From positions 62,001-126,000 of the forward strand of contig NZ_LVEJ01000023.1 in NCBI RefSeq assembly GCF_001648775.1: 64,000 nucleotides of DNA. The letters are read 5' to 3'. This stretch comes from Pseudomonas fluorescens. Its GTDB lineage: Bacteria > Pseudomonadota > Gammaproteobacteria > Pseudomonadales > Pseudomonadaceae. Position numbers and translations under genes: made by a program. The notes under the pieces are model-generated. The model worked only from the letters and a program-made list of their open reading frames with translations. It was not told where the DNA came from and searched no databases. Shown here piece after piece: positions 22,887 through 31,983 of this stretch (position 1 is the first letter of the stretch; each line of letters opens with the position of its first letter).

Positions 22887-24227
22887 GTGCGTTCATTGTT
22901 CTGGCGTATTCTCGCGAGCTTCTGGCTGGCCATCGCTCTGGTGGCTGGCCTGTCCATTCTGCTCGGGCACATGCTCAATCAGGACGCGTGGATCCTCAGC
23001 CGCCATCCGGGCCTCAACACCCTCGCCAGCGAATGGACGCAATCCTACGAAGCCCAGGGCGAAGAAGCCGCTCAGGACATCCTCGAACAGCGCAAACGCC
23101 AATATCACATCGACGTTCAGGTGCTGAACGAATCCGGCGACCCGGTGGTGCGCGGCACCTTCCCGCGTCGCGCCGCTGCCTTCGAAGCGCGGCAAAACAA
23201 CGATGACCGGCGCCTGCCATGGCGGCGCCTGACCGACGAATTCACCAGTGAGAAAACCGGCGACACTTACCTGTTCATCTACCGTATCCCGCACCCGGAA
23301 CTCGACGCCTGGCATCGCGAAAGCCTGCTCTGGCCGTTGAGTGCGCTGGGCATCGCGCTGGTGGTATTGACCCTGTTCAGCCTGCTGGTGACCTTCTCCA
23401 TCACCCGCCCGCTCAGCCGTTTGCGCGGCGCGGTGCATGATCTGGGGCAGACGACCTATCAGCAGAACAGCCTGGCGAAACTGGCCAACCGCCGCGATGA
23501 ATTCGGCGTGCTGGCCACCGATTTCAACCGCATGGGCGCACGCCTGCAAAGCCTGATCGGCAGCCAGCGTCAGTTGCTCCGCGACGTGTCTCACGAATTG
23601 CGTTCACCGTTGGCGCGGTTGCGCATTGCCTTGGCATTGGCAGAACGGGCCAACCCTGAAGAACGCGAAAAACTCTGGCCACGGCTGACCCGCGAATGCG
23701 ATCGGCTGGAAGCGTTGATCAGTGAAATTCTGGTGTTGGCGCGGGTCGATGCCGACAACGCCAGTGCTGAAGAGGTGGATCTGAATGCCTTGCTCGGCAC
23801 GTTGCAGAAGGATGCGAAGCTTGGATCGCCCGAGCAAGTTGTGCATCTTGATGTCGAGCCGCAACTGAATCTGAAGGGCTGGCCGACCATGATCGAGCGC
23901 GCCGTCGACAACCTGCTGCGCAATGCCCAGCGTTTCAACCCGCAAGGTCAGGCCATTGAAATGCAGGCTTCGCGTCAGGGCGAGAAAATTGTCGTGAGTG
24001 TGCGCGATCATGGGCCGGGGGTGCAGGCTGAGTATTTGAGTCAGTTGGGCGAACCGTTTTATCGGGCGCCGGGGCAGACGGCGGCGGGACATGGCTTGGG
24101 GCTGGCGATTGCGCGAAGGGCGGCGGAGCGCCATGGCGGGAGTTTGACGCTGGCCAATCATCCGCAGGGTGGGTTTATTGCCAGTCTGGAGTTGCCGTTG
24201 GTGCCGGGAGCGGTGGTGCAACCCTGA
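22887..24227 (+). CDS. HAMP sensor histidine kinase, CpxA-like
   Basis: A 446-residue kinase with GTG start behind GAGGA. It has two membrane helices (about 8-30 and 150-172) around a short periplasmic sensor, a HAMP domain (ITRPLSRLRGAVHDLGQ), the phosphoacceptor His in LLRDVSHELRSPLARLR and the ATPase motifs N (DNLLRNAQRFN), G1 (VRDHGPGV) and G2 (GHGLGLAIARRAAERHGG). It is the expected partner of the CpxR-like regulator at 21413, separated from it by the spy-like gene and a REPIN. Confidence 0.92.
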   Translation: MRSLFWRILASFWLAIALVAGLSILLGHMLNQDAWILSRHPGLNTLASEWTQSYEAQGEEAAQDILEQRKRQYHIDVQVLNESGDPVVRGTFPRRAAAFEARQNNDDRRLPWRRLTDEFTSEKTGDTYLFIYRIPHPELDAWHRESLLWPLSALGIALVVLTLFSLLVTFSITRPLSRLRGAVHDLGQTTYQQNSLAKLANRRDEFGVLATDFNRMGARLQSLIGSQRQLLRDVSHELRSPLARLRIALALAERANPEEREKLWPRLTRECDRLEALISEILVLARVDADNASAEEVDLNALLGTLQKDAKLGSPEQVVHLDVEPQLNLKGWPTMIERAVDNLLRNAQRFNPQGQAIEMQASRQGEKIVVSVRDHGPGVQAEYLSQLGEPFYRAPGQTAAGHGLGLAIARRAAERHGGSLTLANHPQGGFIASLELPLVPGAVVQP

Positions 24228-24233
24228 GAGCCG

Positions 24234-24571
24234 CCCTCACCCCAGCCCTCTCCCGGAGGGAGAGGGGGCCGACCGCGATGTCTTGCGTCAGACATCGACC
24301 TGAAAAACCGAGTCGATTATGGACTCTGAACCCGTAATCAACTCTGTATTCGACTTAACCCGAAATCGATTATGGATTCTGAACACCGTAATCAACCCTG
24401 CATTCGACTTAAACCGAAATCGATTATGGATTCTGAACACCGCAATCAACCCTGCATTCGACTTAACCCGAAATCGATTATGGATTCAGCGCAGATCGCT
24501 CACGTCGGCGTACCTCTACAGCATCCCCCAATCAGTCCCCTCTCCCTCTGGGAGAGGGCTAGGGTGAGGGG
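24234..24571. repeat. Composite intergenic repeat element with 54-base tandem repeat, copy A
   Basis: The outer ends are CCCTCACCCCAGCCCTCTCC and its inverse. Inside lie GGCCGACC.. GACATCGACCTGAAA and then a tandem array of a 53-54-base unit (starts at 24314, 24367, 24421 and a partial one at 24475) with the core CGATTATGGATTCTGAACAC. Parts of the same element recur, inverted, at 36749-37025 and, shorter, at 57340-57486. Confidence 0.8.
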
Positions 24572-24581
24572 CTTTTGATCT

Positions 24582-25148
24582 TCAGCCCTTACCCGGCCAG
24601 GCGCTGACAAACTCGGCCAGATCAACCTTCTCCGCCACACGCGGCTCTTTCTGCGGCGTCCCGAGGTAGAGAAACGCAATCACCTCTTCACCTTCCGCCA
24701 GCCCCAAGCCTTGCGCCACATGCCTGGAATAAGCCAGATCACCGGTGCGCCACACCGCACCAATCCCCTGCGCATACGCCGCCAGCAAAATCCCGTGCGC
24801 CGCACAGCCAGCCGCCAACAATTGCTCGGCTTTCGGATACTTGACGTGCTCTTGCAATTTGGCGATGACCACGACCACCAGCGGCGCTCGCAGCGGGCCG
24901 TTGCGCGCCTTGTCGATCATTGCTTCGGTGACTTCGCCTGCCTGCTGCTGCGCCGCTTGGGCCAGCAACTCGCCCATTTGCTCGCGCGCCGCGCCTTCGA
25001 CGGTCAGGAAACGATACGGCTGCAAATGCCCGTGATCCGGCGCGCGCATCGCTGCGCCAAACAGAGCTTCGCGCTGCTCGGCAGTGGGGGCCGGTTCGAC
25101 CAGTCGTGGAACGGAAACACGGTTGAGCAACGCGTCGAGAGCCTGCAT
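24582..25148 (-). CDS. NAD(P)H nitroreductase, YdjA-like
   Basis: A 188-residue FMN-binding nitroreductase-family protein. It shows MRAPDHGHLQPYRFLTVEG near the N-terminus, AAGCAAHGILLAAYAQGIGAVWRTGDL in the centre and IAFLYLGTPQKEP near the end, as in YdjA/TdsD-type enzymes. It would reduce nitroaromatics or quinones with NAD(P)H as a homodimer; the natural substrate is unknown. It is a single gene divergent from trkH. Confidence 0.88.
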   Translation of the reverse strand: MQALDALLNRVSVPRLVEPAPTAEQREALFGAAMRAPDHGHLQPYRFLTVEGAAREQMGELLAQAAQQQAGEVTEAMIDKARNGPLRAPLVVVVIAKLQEHVKYPKAEQLLAAGCAAHGILLAAYAQGIGAVWRTGDLAYSRHVAQGLGLAEGEEVIAFLYLGTPQKEPRVAEKVDLAEFVSAWPGKG

Positions 25149-25269
25149 CGGCCACCTCCTGAAAAATATGTGCGGCTATTCTAGCTTTATCTGCCAACAG
25201 GATGCCGGTTTACATGCCCTGCCCCACGGGTAGAATGGCGCCCTTCCCACATCAGCCCGAGCGGACTTC

Positions 25270-26724
25270 ATGGCGTTGCCGACCTTACGGATCATTGGTT
25301 TCATCATCGGCATCTTCCTGATCACCCTGGCCGTGGCCATGGTCGTGCCCATGGCCACCCTGGTGATTTTCGAACGCACCGGCGATCTGCCGTCGTTCCT
25401 CTGGGCGAGCATGATCACCTTCGTCGCCGGCCTCGCGCTGGTGATTCCCGGTCGTCCGGAGCACATTCACCTGCGCCCGCGTGACATGTATCTGCTGACC
25501 GTCAGCAGTTGGCTGGTGGTGTGCATTTTCGCCGCGCTGCCGTTTCTGCTGACCCAGCACATCAGCTACACCGATTCGTTTTTCGAAAGCATGTCCGGCA
25601 TCACCGCGACCGGCTCGACCGTGCTCAACGGTCTGGACACGATGTCACCGGGCATTCTGATGTGGCGCTCGTTGTTGCACTGGATCGGCGGCATCGGCTT
25701 TATCGGCATGGCAGTGGCGATTCTGCCGCTGCTGCGCATTGGTGGCATGCGCCTGTTCCAGACCGAATCCTCGGACCGTTCGGAAAAGGTCATGCCGCGC
25801 TCGCACATGGTGGCGCGGCTGATCGTTGCCGCGTATGTCGGCATCACCATCCTCGGCAGCCTGGCGTTCTGGTGGGCCGGGATGAGCCCGTTCGACGCGA
25901 TCAACCATGCGATGTCGGCGATTTCCACCGGCGGGTTCTCGACCTCCGACCAATCCTTGGCCAAGTGGACGCAACCGGCGGTGCACTGGGTGGCGGTGGT
26001 CATCATGATTCTCGGCAGCCTGCCGTTCACCCTGTACGTGGCGACGCTGCGCGGCAACCGCAAGGCGCTGATCAAGGATCAACAGGTGCAGGGTTTGCTC
26101 GGCATGTTGCTGGTGACCTGGCTGGTGCTCGGCACCTGGTACTGGTGGACGACCAACCTGCATTGGCTGGATGCGCTACGCCACGTGGCGCTGAACGTGA
26201 CCTCGGTGGTCACCACCACCGGTTTCGCCTTGGGCGACTACAGCCTGTGGGGCAACTTCTCGCTGATGCTGTTCTTCTATCTGGGGTTTGTCGGCGGTTG
26301 TTCCGGGTCGACGGCGGGCGGGATCAAGATCTTCCGTTTCCAGGTCGCCTACATCCTGCTCAAGGCCAACCTTAATCAGCTGATTCACCCGCGCGCGGTG
26401 ATCAAGCAGAAGTACAACGGTCACCGTCTCGACGAAGAGATCGTCCGTTCGATTCTGACTTTTTCGTTCTTCTTTGCCATCACCATCTGCGTGATTGCCC
26501 TGCTGCTGTCGCTGCTTGGCGTCGACTGGATGACCGCGCTGACCGGCGCCGCCAGCACCGTGTCCGGCGTCGGCCCGGGGCTGGGCGAAACCATCGGCCC
26601 GGCAGGCAACTTCGCCACCCTGCCGGATGCCGCCAAATGGATTCTGTCGTTCGGCATGCTGCTCGGCCGACTGGAGATCATTACGGTGTTTGTGCTGTGT
26701 ATTCCGGCCTTCTGGCGTCACTGA
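25270..26724 (+). CDS. trkH: Trk system potassium uptake membrane subunit TrkH
   Basis: A 484-residue K+ channel-like transporter. The four pore-lining filter segments are visible: SGITATGSTVL, AISTGGFSTSD, SVVTTTGFALGDY and STVSGVGPGLGETIG. CSGSTAGGIKIFR between them is a TrkH hallmark. It works with the cytoplasmic NAD-binding subunit TrkA, encoded elsewhere. The 3' end overlaps the converging AraC gene by 44 bases. Confidence 0.95.
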   Translation: MALPTLRIIGFIIGIFLITLAVAMVVPMATLVIFERTGDLPSFLWASMITFVAGLALVIPGRPEHIHLRPRDMYLLTVSSWLVVCIFAALPFLLTQHISYTDSFFESMSGITATGSTVLNGLDTMSPGILMWRSLLHWIGGIGFIGMAVAILPLLRIGGMRLFQTESSDRSEKVMPRSHMVARLIVAAYVGITILGSLAFWWAGMSPFDAINHAMSAISTGGFSTSDQSLAKWTQPAVHWVAVVIMILGSLPFTLYVATLRGNRKALIKDQQVQGLLGMLLVTWLVLGTWYWWTTNLHWLDALRHVALNVTSVVTTTGFALGDYSLWGNFSLMLFFYLGFVGGCSGSTAGGIKIFRFQVAYILLKANLNQLIHPRAVIKQKYNGHRLDEEIVRSILTFSFFFAITICVIALLLSLLGVDWMTALTGAASTVSGVGPGLGETIGPAGNFATLPDAAKWILSFGMLLGRLEIITVFVLCIPAFWRH

Positions 26725-27742
26725 TCGCACTCGGCGCCTGCAACAGCCGCGCCCGGTAATCGCCGGGCGTGGTGTCGAACCAGCGGCGGAACGCGCGAAA
26801 GAAGTTGCTCGGGTCGGCGAAACCCAACAGGTAAGCGATTTCCAGCAAGGTCATGCTCGGTTGCGCCAGATACTGTTCGGCCAGTTCGCGGCGAGTGTCA
26901 TCGAGCAACTGCTGAAAACTCGTACCCTCCTCCTGCAAGCGGCGCTGCAAGGTACGCTGCGATAAATGCAGGGTCTGCGCCACGGTATCGCGTTTCGGCT
27001 CCCCTTGCGGCAGCAACCGGCACAACACCTGTCGCGCCTTGTGGGTCACGCGACTCTCCGAGAACCGCGCCAGATACTCCCCGGCAAAGCGGTCGTGCAG
27101 CAGCGCCATCGCTTCATTGGCGGTGGGCAGCGGCGCTTCCATGTCGGCGCGTTCGAAGATCAGCGCGTCGTACGGCGCGTTGAACACCAACGGTGCGTGA
27201 AAGGCTTGTTTATATGGTTCCAGATCGGCAGGTTGGGCGCCCTGCACCAGCACTTTGACCGGATGCAGCGTGCGTCCGGTCAACCAGCCGCACAGGCCCA
27301 GCGCACAGGCCAGTGAGGCTTCGGCGCTTTGCCGGGTCGGCGGCAAGTGATCGCCGTGCACCGTCAGAATCAGCGCGTAACCTTCTTCCAGCAGACGAAA
27401 GCTCAGGTCGGCACTTTCGGCGATGATCCGCTGATAGCGCACCAGCCGTTGAAAGCCTTCGGCCAGCGTATTGCTCGACATCAGCGCATAACCGGCGACA
27501 TGAAACGACGCCGGTCGCACCACTTTGCCCATGTTCAGGCCGATCGCCGGGTTGCCGGACAGCTCGACCGCCCGTTGCCAGAGTCGGGTCATGGAATCTT
27601 GCGGGAAACGCGCATCCGGATCATCCAGAGCCGTGTAATCGAGCCCCAGTTGCTTGAACAGAACCCGGCAATCCAGGCCGTCCATCTCCAATGCTTTGAC
27701 AATCCCCATCGCCCAGCTTGCAGAAGTCGTTCGTTCGCTCAT
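26681..27742 (-). CDS. AraC-family regulator (OruR/ArgR-like N-terminal domain)
   Basis: A 353-residue protein. The N-terminal 190 residues match the 'arabinose-binding domain of AraC, variant' found in OruR/PchR-type Pseudomonas regulators (GIVKALEMDGLDCRVLFKQLGLDYTALDDPDARFPQ; MGKVVRPASFHVAGYALMSS). The C-terminal 100 residues contain two helix-turn-helix motifs (VAQTLHLSQRTLQRRLQEEGTSFQ and LLEIAYLLGFADPSNFFRAFRRW). Effector and targets are unknown. It ends inside the 3' end of trkH. Confidence 0.9.
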   Translation of the reverse strand: MSERTTSASWAMGIVKALEMDGLDCRVLFKQLGLDYTALDDPDARFPQDSMTRLWQRAVELSGNPAIGLNMGKVVRPASFHVAGYALMSSNTLAEGFQRLVRYQRIIAESADLSFRLLEEGYALILTVHGDHLPPTRQSAEASLACALGLCGWLTGRTLHPVKVLVQGAQPADLEPYKQAFHAPLVFNAPYDALIFERADMEAPLPTANEAMALLHDRFAGEYLARFSESRVTHKARQVLCRLLPQGEPKRDTVAQTLHLSQRTLQRRLQEEGTSFQQLLDDTRRELAEQYLAQPSMTLLEIAYLLGFADPSNFFRAFRRWFDTTPGDYRARLLQAPSAISDARRPEYTAQTP

Positions 27743-27906
27743 GGCGTTATTCTTTTACATGAGGGGCCGCATGCTACGGCCTGATTTGCGAAGGATACTA
27801 AAGTGGCGCCGATTGTCACTGGCCCACGCCAATGATCACTCTAGACTCAAATAAGCTACCCGCAGAACAACTCGTCGCCAGAACAATAACCACAGAGAAC
27901 GCGGTC

Positions 27907-28218
27907 GTGGAAAACATCAAGCATTTCAACAGCTTCGCTGAGTTCTATCCGTATTACCTCAGCGAACACAGCAACAGTACCTGTCGTCGCCTGCATTTCA
28001 TCGGCACGACCCTGGTGATTTTTATTCTCGCGATGACCATCGCCAAGGGCGCCTGGCTGCTGTTATTGGCCTTGCCGCTGGCCGGTTACAGCTTTGCCTG
28101 GGTCGGGCACTTCTTTTTTGAAAAGAACCGACCGGCGACTTTCCAGCATCCGCTTTACAGCCTGTTTGGCGACTTCGTCATGTACCGCGACATGATTCTG
28201 GGTCGCGTGGCGTTCTGA
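27907..28218 (+). CDS. Mpo1-like (DUF962) membrane protein
   Basis: About 103 residues from the GTG at 27907, giving MENIKHFNSFAEFYPYYLSEHSN; an ATG at 27832 would add 25 residues not usual in the family. It has two hydrophobic helices and conserved His residues (YLSEHSN, LHFIGT, WVGHFFFEKNRPATFQHP). Yeast Mpo1 is an Fe(II) dioxygenase for 2-hydroxy fatty acids. The bacterial role is open. It is followed after 21 bases by an HD-domain gene. Confidence 0.85.
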   Translation: MENIKHFNSFAEFYPYYLSEHSNSTCRRLHFIGTTLVIFILAMTIAKGAWLLLLALPLAGYSFAWVGHFFFEKNRPATFQHPLYSLFGDFVMYRDMILGRVAF

Positions 28219-28239
28219 ACACTCACTAGAGGATGGCCG

Positions 28240-28830
28240 ATGAACGCCAATGCCCGCTTCACACACATGCAGGACGGTACGCAGGAGGACTGGGCGATCA
28301 TTGCTGCGGACTTCAGCGCCTACGCCAAGCAGTTGCCGTCACGGATCCTGACCCACCTGAAACTGCTCGAAGGCGATTTCGGCGGCTTTCCTGTGGATCG
28401 CCTGACCCATTCACTACAAACCGCGACCCGCGCCTTTCGTGATGGCCGCGACGAGGAATACGTGGTCTGCGCGTTGTTACATGACATCGGCGACACCTTG
28501 GGTTCCTACAACCACCCGGACATTGCCGCGGCAATTCTCAAGCCGTTCGTCAGTGCCGAGAACCTGTGGATGGTCGAGAAGCACGGGGTGTTTCAGGGCT
28601 ATTACTTTTTCCATCATCTGGGCATGGATCGGCATCTGCGCGAGCAGTTCGCCGGTCATCCGCAGTATCAAGCGACTGCCGAGTTCTGTGCCAAATACGA
28701 TGCGGCGGCGTTTGATCCTGACTATGACACGCTGCCTTTGAGTTTCTTTGAGCCGATGATGGAAAGACTGTTTGCGCAGCCGAAGAACTCGATCTACAAA
28801 GCGGCAATGGAAGAACACACCACGGCCTGA
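28240..28830 (+). CDS. HD-domain protein, possibly PhnZ/TmpB-like oxygenase
   Basis: A 196-residue protein. It has the HD-superfamily metal ligands H (LTHSLQTAT), HD (CALLHDIGD), then H residues in VEKHGVFQGYYFFHHLG and a late Asp (KYDAAAFDPDYD). The spacing and short all-helical form recall the mixed-valent di-iron HD oxygenases (PhnZ, TmpB), rather than nucleotide phosphohydrolases. It is probably co-transcribed with the Mpo1-like gene. The exact substrate cannot be read from the sequence. Confidence 0.75.
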   Translation: MNANARFTHMQDGTQEDWAIIAADFSAYAKQLPSRILTHLKLLEGDFGGFPVDRLTHSLQTATRAFRDGRDEEYVVCALLHDIGDTLGSYNHPDIAAAILKPFVSAENLWMVEKHGVFQGYYFFHHLGMDRHLREQFAGHPQYQATAEFCAKYDAAAFDPDYDTLPLSFFEPMMERLFAQPKNSIYKAAMEEHTTA

Positions 28831-28846
28831 GAACACCACAGCCCAT

Positions 28847-28935
28847 TGTGGGAGCGAGCTTGCTCGCGAATGCGGATTATCAGGCAATACTGCTTTGTCT
28901 GATGTACTGCATTCGCGAGCAAGCTCGCTCCCACA
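28847..28935. repeat. REPIN
   Basis: Inverted pair of TGTGGGAGCGAGCTTGCTCG elements between convergent genes. Confidence 0.9.
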
Positions 28936-28950
28936 AGGGATTTGTGTTGT

Positions 28951-29766
28951 TCAGGCAAGTTCGGCGACTTTGGCAGCCCTGAGCTCCGCCTCACGTGCCT
29001 GCGCATCCGCCAGCCGATACAGCTCGATCGTGCCATCCCAATGCTCGATCAACGCCGTGCACGACTCCACCCAATCGCCGCAATTGAGGTAATCCACCTC
29101 GCCCACCTTGCGGATCTCGGCATGGTGAATGTGACCGCAAACGACGCCATGCAACTCACGCTTCACGCATTCATGGGCAATGGCTTCTTCAAAGTCGCTG
29201 ATGAAACTCACCGCCGTCTTCACCTTGTGTTTCAAGTACGCCGACAGCGACCAGTAACCGTAGCCATAGCGCGCACGCCAATGGTTGAGCCAGCGATTGA
29301 GCGTCAGGGTGAATTCGTAGGCGGAGTCGCCAAGGAACGCCAGCCAGCGGTGGTAACGGGTGATCACATCGAACTGATCGCCGTGAATCACCAGCAGATG
29401 GCGGCCATCGGCCGTGACGTGCACCGCCTCATCGACCAACTGAATGTTGCCCAGAATCAGCTTCGAATAACGCCGCAGGAACTCATCGTGATTGCCGGTG
29501 ACGTAAATCACTTCGGTGCCGCGCTTGCTCATGGTCAGCAAACGACGAATCACGTTGGTGTGCGCTTGCGGCCAGTACATGCCGCCGCGCAGTTTCCAGC
29601 CGTCGATGATGTCGCCGACCAGGTAAATCTTGTCGGCGTGATAGCCCTTGAGGAACGTCGACAAATGCTCGGCCTGGCAATCCCTTGTGCCCAGGTGCAC
29701 GTCGGAAATCCACAAGGTACGCACGCGTTGTTTGCGGCTGGGTTTGGCGAGCTCGGCGCTGGTCAT
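28951..29766 (-). CDS. LpxH-like metallophosphoesterase
   Basis: A 271-residue calcineurin-like phosphoesterase. Metal-binding motifs are WISDVHLGTRD, LVGDIIDGW, VTGNHDEFLR, LLVIHGDQFD and VVCGHIHHAE, as in the UDP-2,3-diacylglucosamine hydrolase LpxH and its paralogue family. The start at 29766 follows AGAGGG. P. fluorescens carries several LpxH-like proteins; this longer form is more likely a paralogue than the main lipid A enzyme. Confidence 0.88.
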   Translation of the reverse strand: MTSAELAKPSRKQRVRTLWISDVHLGTRDCQAEHLSTFLKGYHADKIYLVGDIIDGWKLRGGMYWPQAHTNVIRRLLTMSKRGTEVIYVTGNHDEFLRRYSKLILGNIQLVDEAVHVTADGRHLLVIHGDQFDVITRYHRWLAFLGDSAYEFTLTLNRWLNHWRARYGYGYWSLSAYLKHKVKTAVSFISDFEEAIAHECVKRELHGVVCGHIHHAEIRKVGEVDYLNCGDWVESCTALIEHWDGTIELYRLADAQAREAELRAAKVAELA

Positions 29767-29901
29767 GGGCAACCCTCTGCGATGTTTTCGCCAGAGTGCG
29801 CCTGCGCGGTTAATCGACCATGACAAGTGTGCGTCAGTCCTGTGACAACGCATCCGGTGTGCGCCGGTGTAGACTGGCGATTACTTCGGAGACGACCTGC
29901 C

Positions 29902-30666
29902 ATGCGACCGATCCTTACCCTGCGTCAGTACACCCGCGATTTGATCGTGCACAGCCATGAGCACGCGCAATTGGTGTTTGGCTTGTCCGGCGCGCTGGAT
30001 TTCGAGGTCGAAGGCTGTGGCAGTCAGGTGCGCCAGCAGAGTTTCGTGGTGATTCCGTCCGGCGCGCATCATGCCTGCGGCAGTCCCGACGGCAGCCGCT
30101 GTCTGGTGCTCGATATTCCTGAAGGGCAATGGGTCGCAGATTCACTCGGTGAACATGCCGAGGCCAGTCGCCGCTTGCTTGATCAGCCCGCACGCCTTTC
30201 GCTGGACTCTGGGCAAAGCCAGCTGGTCAGCTGGCTGGCGAACAGTCCGGTCAGCGATCCGTTGATCGCTCAGCAAGGCGCAGTGCTGCTGCTGGCCAGC
30301 CTCAATCTTGCGCAACCGGCCGAACTCGCCACGCGGCGCCTGCCTTATGCCGCACTGGATGCGCACATCGAGCAAAACGCCGCTTACCCGTTGCAAGTCG
30401 CCGATCTGGCGCGAGTCGCCGGTTTATCCAGCGCGCGCCTGCATGCACGGTTCATGGCCGAATGCGGGCAGACGCCGATGGACTACATTCGCAGCCGACG
30501 CCTGCATCTGGCGGTGCAACTGCTGCGCGACACCGCGTTGCCGATAGGTGAAATCGCCAATCGCGTCGGTTACAGCTCGCAGAGTGCCTTTTCCGCCGCG
30601 GTCCTACGTGAGTTCGGCTCATCACCCGGCCAGCTTCGGCGCGATTCCTACGACAAAAGACGATAG
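29902..30666 (+). CDS. AraC-family regulator with cupin domain
   Basis: A 254-residue protein behind GGAGACG. It has an N-terminal cupin-like sensing domain (HSHEHAQLVFGLSGALDFEVEG..QQSFVVIPSGAHHACG) and a C-terminal AraC DNA-binding domain (VADLARVAGLSSARLHARFMAECGQTPMDYI, IGEIANRVGYSSQSAFSAAVLREFGSSPGQLR). It sits 71 bases upstream of an EamA exporter on the same strand and probably regulates it. Confidence 0.9.
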   Translation: MRPILTLRQYTRDLIVHSHEHAQLVFGLSGALDFEVEGCGSQVRQQSFVVIPSGAHHACGSPDGSRCLVLDIPEGQWVADSLGEHAEASRRLLDQPARLSLDSGQSQLVSWLANSPVSDPLIAQQGAVLLLASLNLAQPAELATRRLPYAALDAHIEQNAAYPLQVADLARVAGLSSARLHARFMAECGQTPMDYIRSRRLHLAVQLLRDTALPIGEIANRVGYSSQSAFSAAVLREFGSSPGQLRRDSYDKRR

Positions 30667-30737
30667 TCTGCCGACAGACTTGCGGGCCGATACGCGGTTC
30701 AATGGACCGGTGAATTGAACCTGAAAAAAGGATTGCA

Positions 30738-31631
30738 ATGACTCCGCGTACCGCCCTCGGCGCTCTGCATATTGGCGCTTTGATGTTTGGCCTGACCGGT
30801 GTGTTCGGCAAGCTCGCCGCCGCGTCCCCCGCCGTGATCGTCTTCGGTCGCGCGGCTTTTGCCGTGCTCGCCCTGGCGTTTTTTGCACGTTTCGCCAGCC
30901 AGCACGGCTGGCAGAAACTTCAAGCCGTGGATTGGCGCCGCCTCGCCCTCAGCGGTGTGTTGCTGGCCGGGCACTGGGTGAGTTTCTTCGTTTCGGTGAA
31001 GGTTGCCGGCGTGGCAATCGCAACGTTGGGTTTTGCCAGTTTCCCGGCGTTTACGGTGATCCTTGAAGGGCTGATCTTTCGCGAGCGCATCCGCGCCAAC
31101 GAGATCATCCTCGTCGTGTTGGTCACGGTCGGTCTGGTGCTGGTGACGCCGGCCTTCGATCTGGCCAGCGGCGCAACCACCGGCCTGCTCTGGGCGGTGT
31201 TGTCGGGTCTGCTGTTTTCGTTGCTGTCGCTGACCAATCGCGCCAGCTCCGGGCGGATTCCGGCGGTGCAGGCAGCGTTGTGTCAAAACGTGGTGGTGGC
31301 GTTGTGTCTGCTGCCGGTCGCGGCGCCACAACTCAGCGAGGTCCGCGCCTTGGACTGGCTGTGGATCGGCTTGCTCGGGGTGTTCTGCACTGGCGTGGCT
31401 CACAGTTTGTTCGTCGCCAGTCTGGCGGTGATCAAGGCACGCACGGCGGCGGTGGTGTTTGCCATGGAGCCGGTTTACGGCATCACCATCGCCTGGCTGC
31501 TGTTCAACGAAAACCCGACGCTACGGATGTTGATGGGCGGCGCATTGATCATCATCGCCATCGTCGTGTCCGCGCGGATGTCTGGCAGCGCCGACAAGAA
31601 AACCGTTGCCGCCGAAGCCGCGTCTCACTGA
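30738..31631 (+). CDS. EamA/DMT-family transporter
   Basis: A 297-residue membrane protein with ten predicted helices in two EamA repeats (first ALHIGALMFGLTGVFGKLA; second GLLWAVLSGLLFSLLSLTNR and LDWLWIGLLGVFCTGVAHSLF, then VVFAMEPVYGITIAWLLFNENPTLRMLMGGALIIIAI). It is a drug/metabolite exporter of unknown substrate, with AAGGA before the ATG. The 3' end overlaps the next gene by 7 bases, tail to tail. Confidence 0.9.
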   Translation: MTPRTALGALHIGALMFGLTGVFGKLAAASPAVIVFGRAAFAVLALAFFARFASQHGWQKLQAVDWRRLALSGVLLAGHWVSFFVSVKVAGVAIATLGFASFPAFTVILEGLIFRERIRANEIILVVLVTVGLVLVTPAFDLASGATTGLLWAVLSGLLFSLLSLTNRASSGRIPAVQAALCQNVVVALCLLPVAAPQLSEVRALDWLWIGLLGVFCTGVAHSLFVASLAVIKARTAAVVFAMEPVYGITIAWLLFNENPTLRMLMGGALIIIAIVVSARMSGSADKKTVAAEAASH

Positions 31632-31912
31632 GTGCGGTCGTTGTGCCCGAGGTCGCGGTCAGGATCGATCTGATCGCGAACGCGCTGCTTCAGCACCTTG
31701 GCCTCGGGAAAACCACCGTCGGCCTTGCGCTCCCAGATCTGCACACCGGCGCAGGTGATGTGAAACACCCCACCGGTGCCCGGCACCAACGAGACTTTGC
31801 CGAGGTCGTCGCCGAAGGTGCTGAGCAGTTCCTGTGCCAGCCACGCCGCGCGCAACAGCCACTGGCATTGGGTGCAATAAGTGATGACAACTTCTGCTTT
31901 TGCGACAGTCAT
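31625..31912 (-). CDS. SelT/SelW/SelH (Rdx) family protein, Cys form
   Basis: A 95-residue thioredoxin-like protein. VVITYCTQCQWLLRAAWLAQELL carries the CxxC redox motif typical of the Rdx family. Here the second position is Cys and not selenocysteine. GTGGVFHITCAGVQIWERKADGGFPEAKVLKQRVRD is the conserved C-terminal part. A redox role in the cytoplasm is likely; the substrate is unknown. It converges with the EamA gene and is divergent from plpD. Confidence 0.9.
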   Translation of the reverse strand: MTVAKAEVVITYCTQCQWLLRAAWLAQELLSTFGDDLGKVSLVPGTGGVFHITCAGVQIWERKADGGFPEAKVLKQRVRDQIDPDRDLGHNDRTQ

Positions 31913-31983
31913 GTTCGCTGAAACTCCTGAGACAGAGGGCGCCGCTATAATAGCCGGCTTTATCGCTTGCCCCGAGACTCACA

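Noticed and set aside
24314..24490. Possible CRISPR array (repeats of 53-54 bases)
   Set aside because: The units are direct tandem copies with no distinct spacers and no cas genes nearby.
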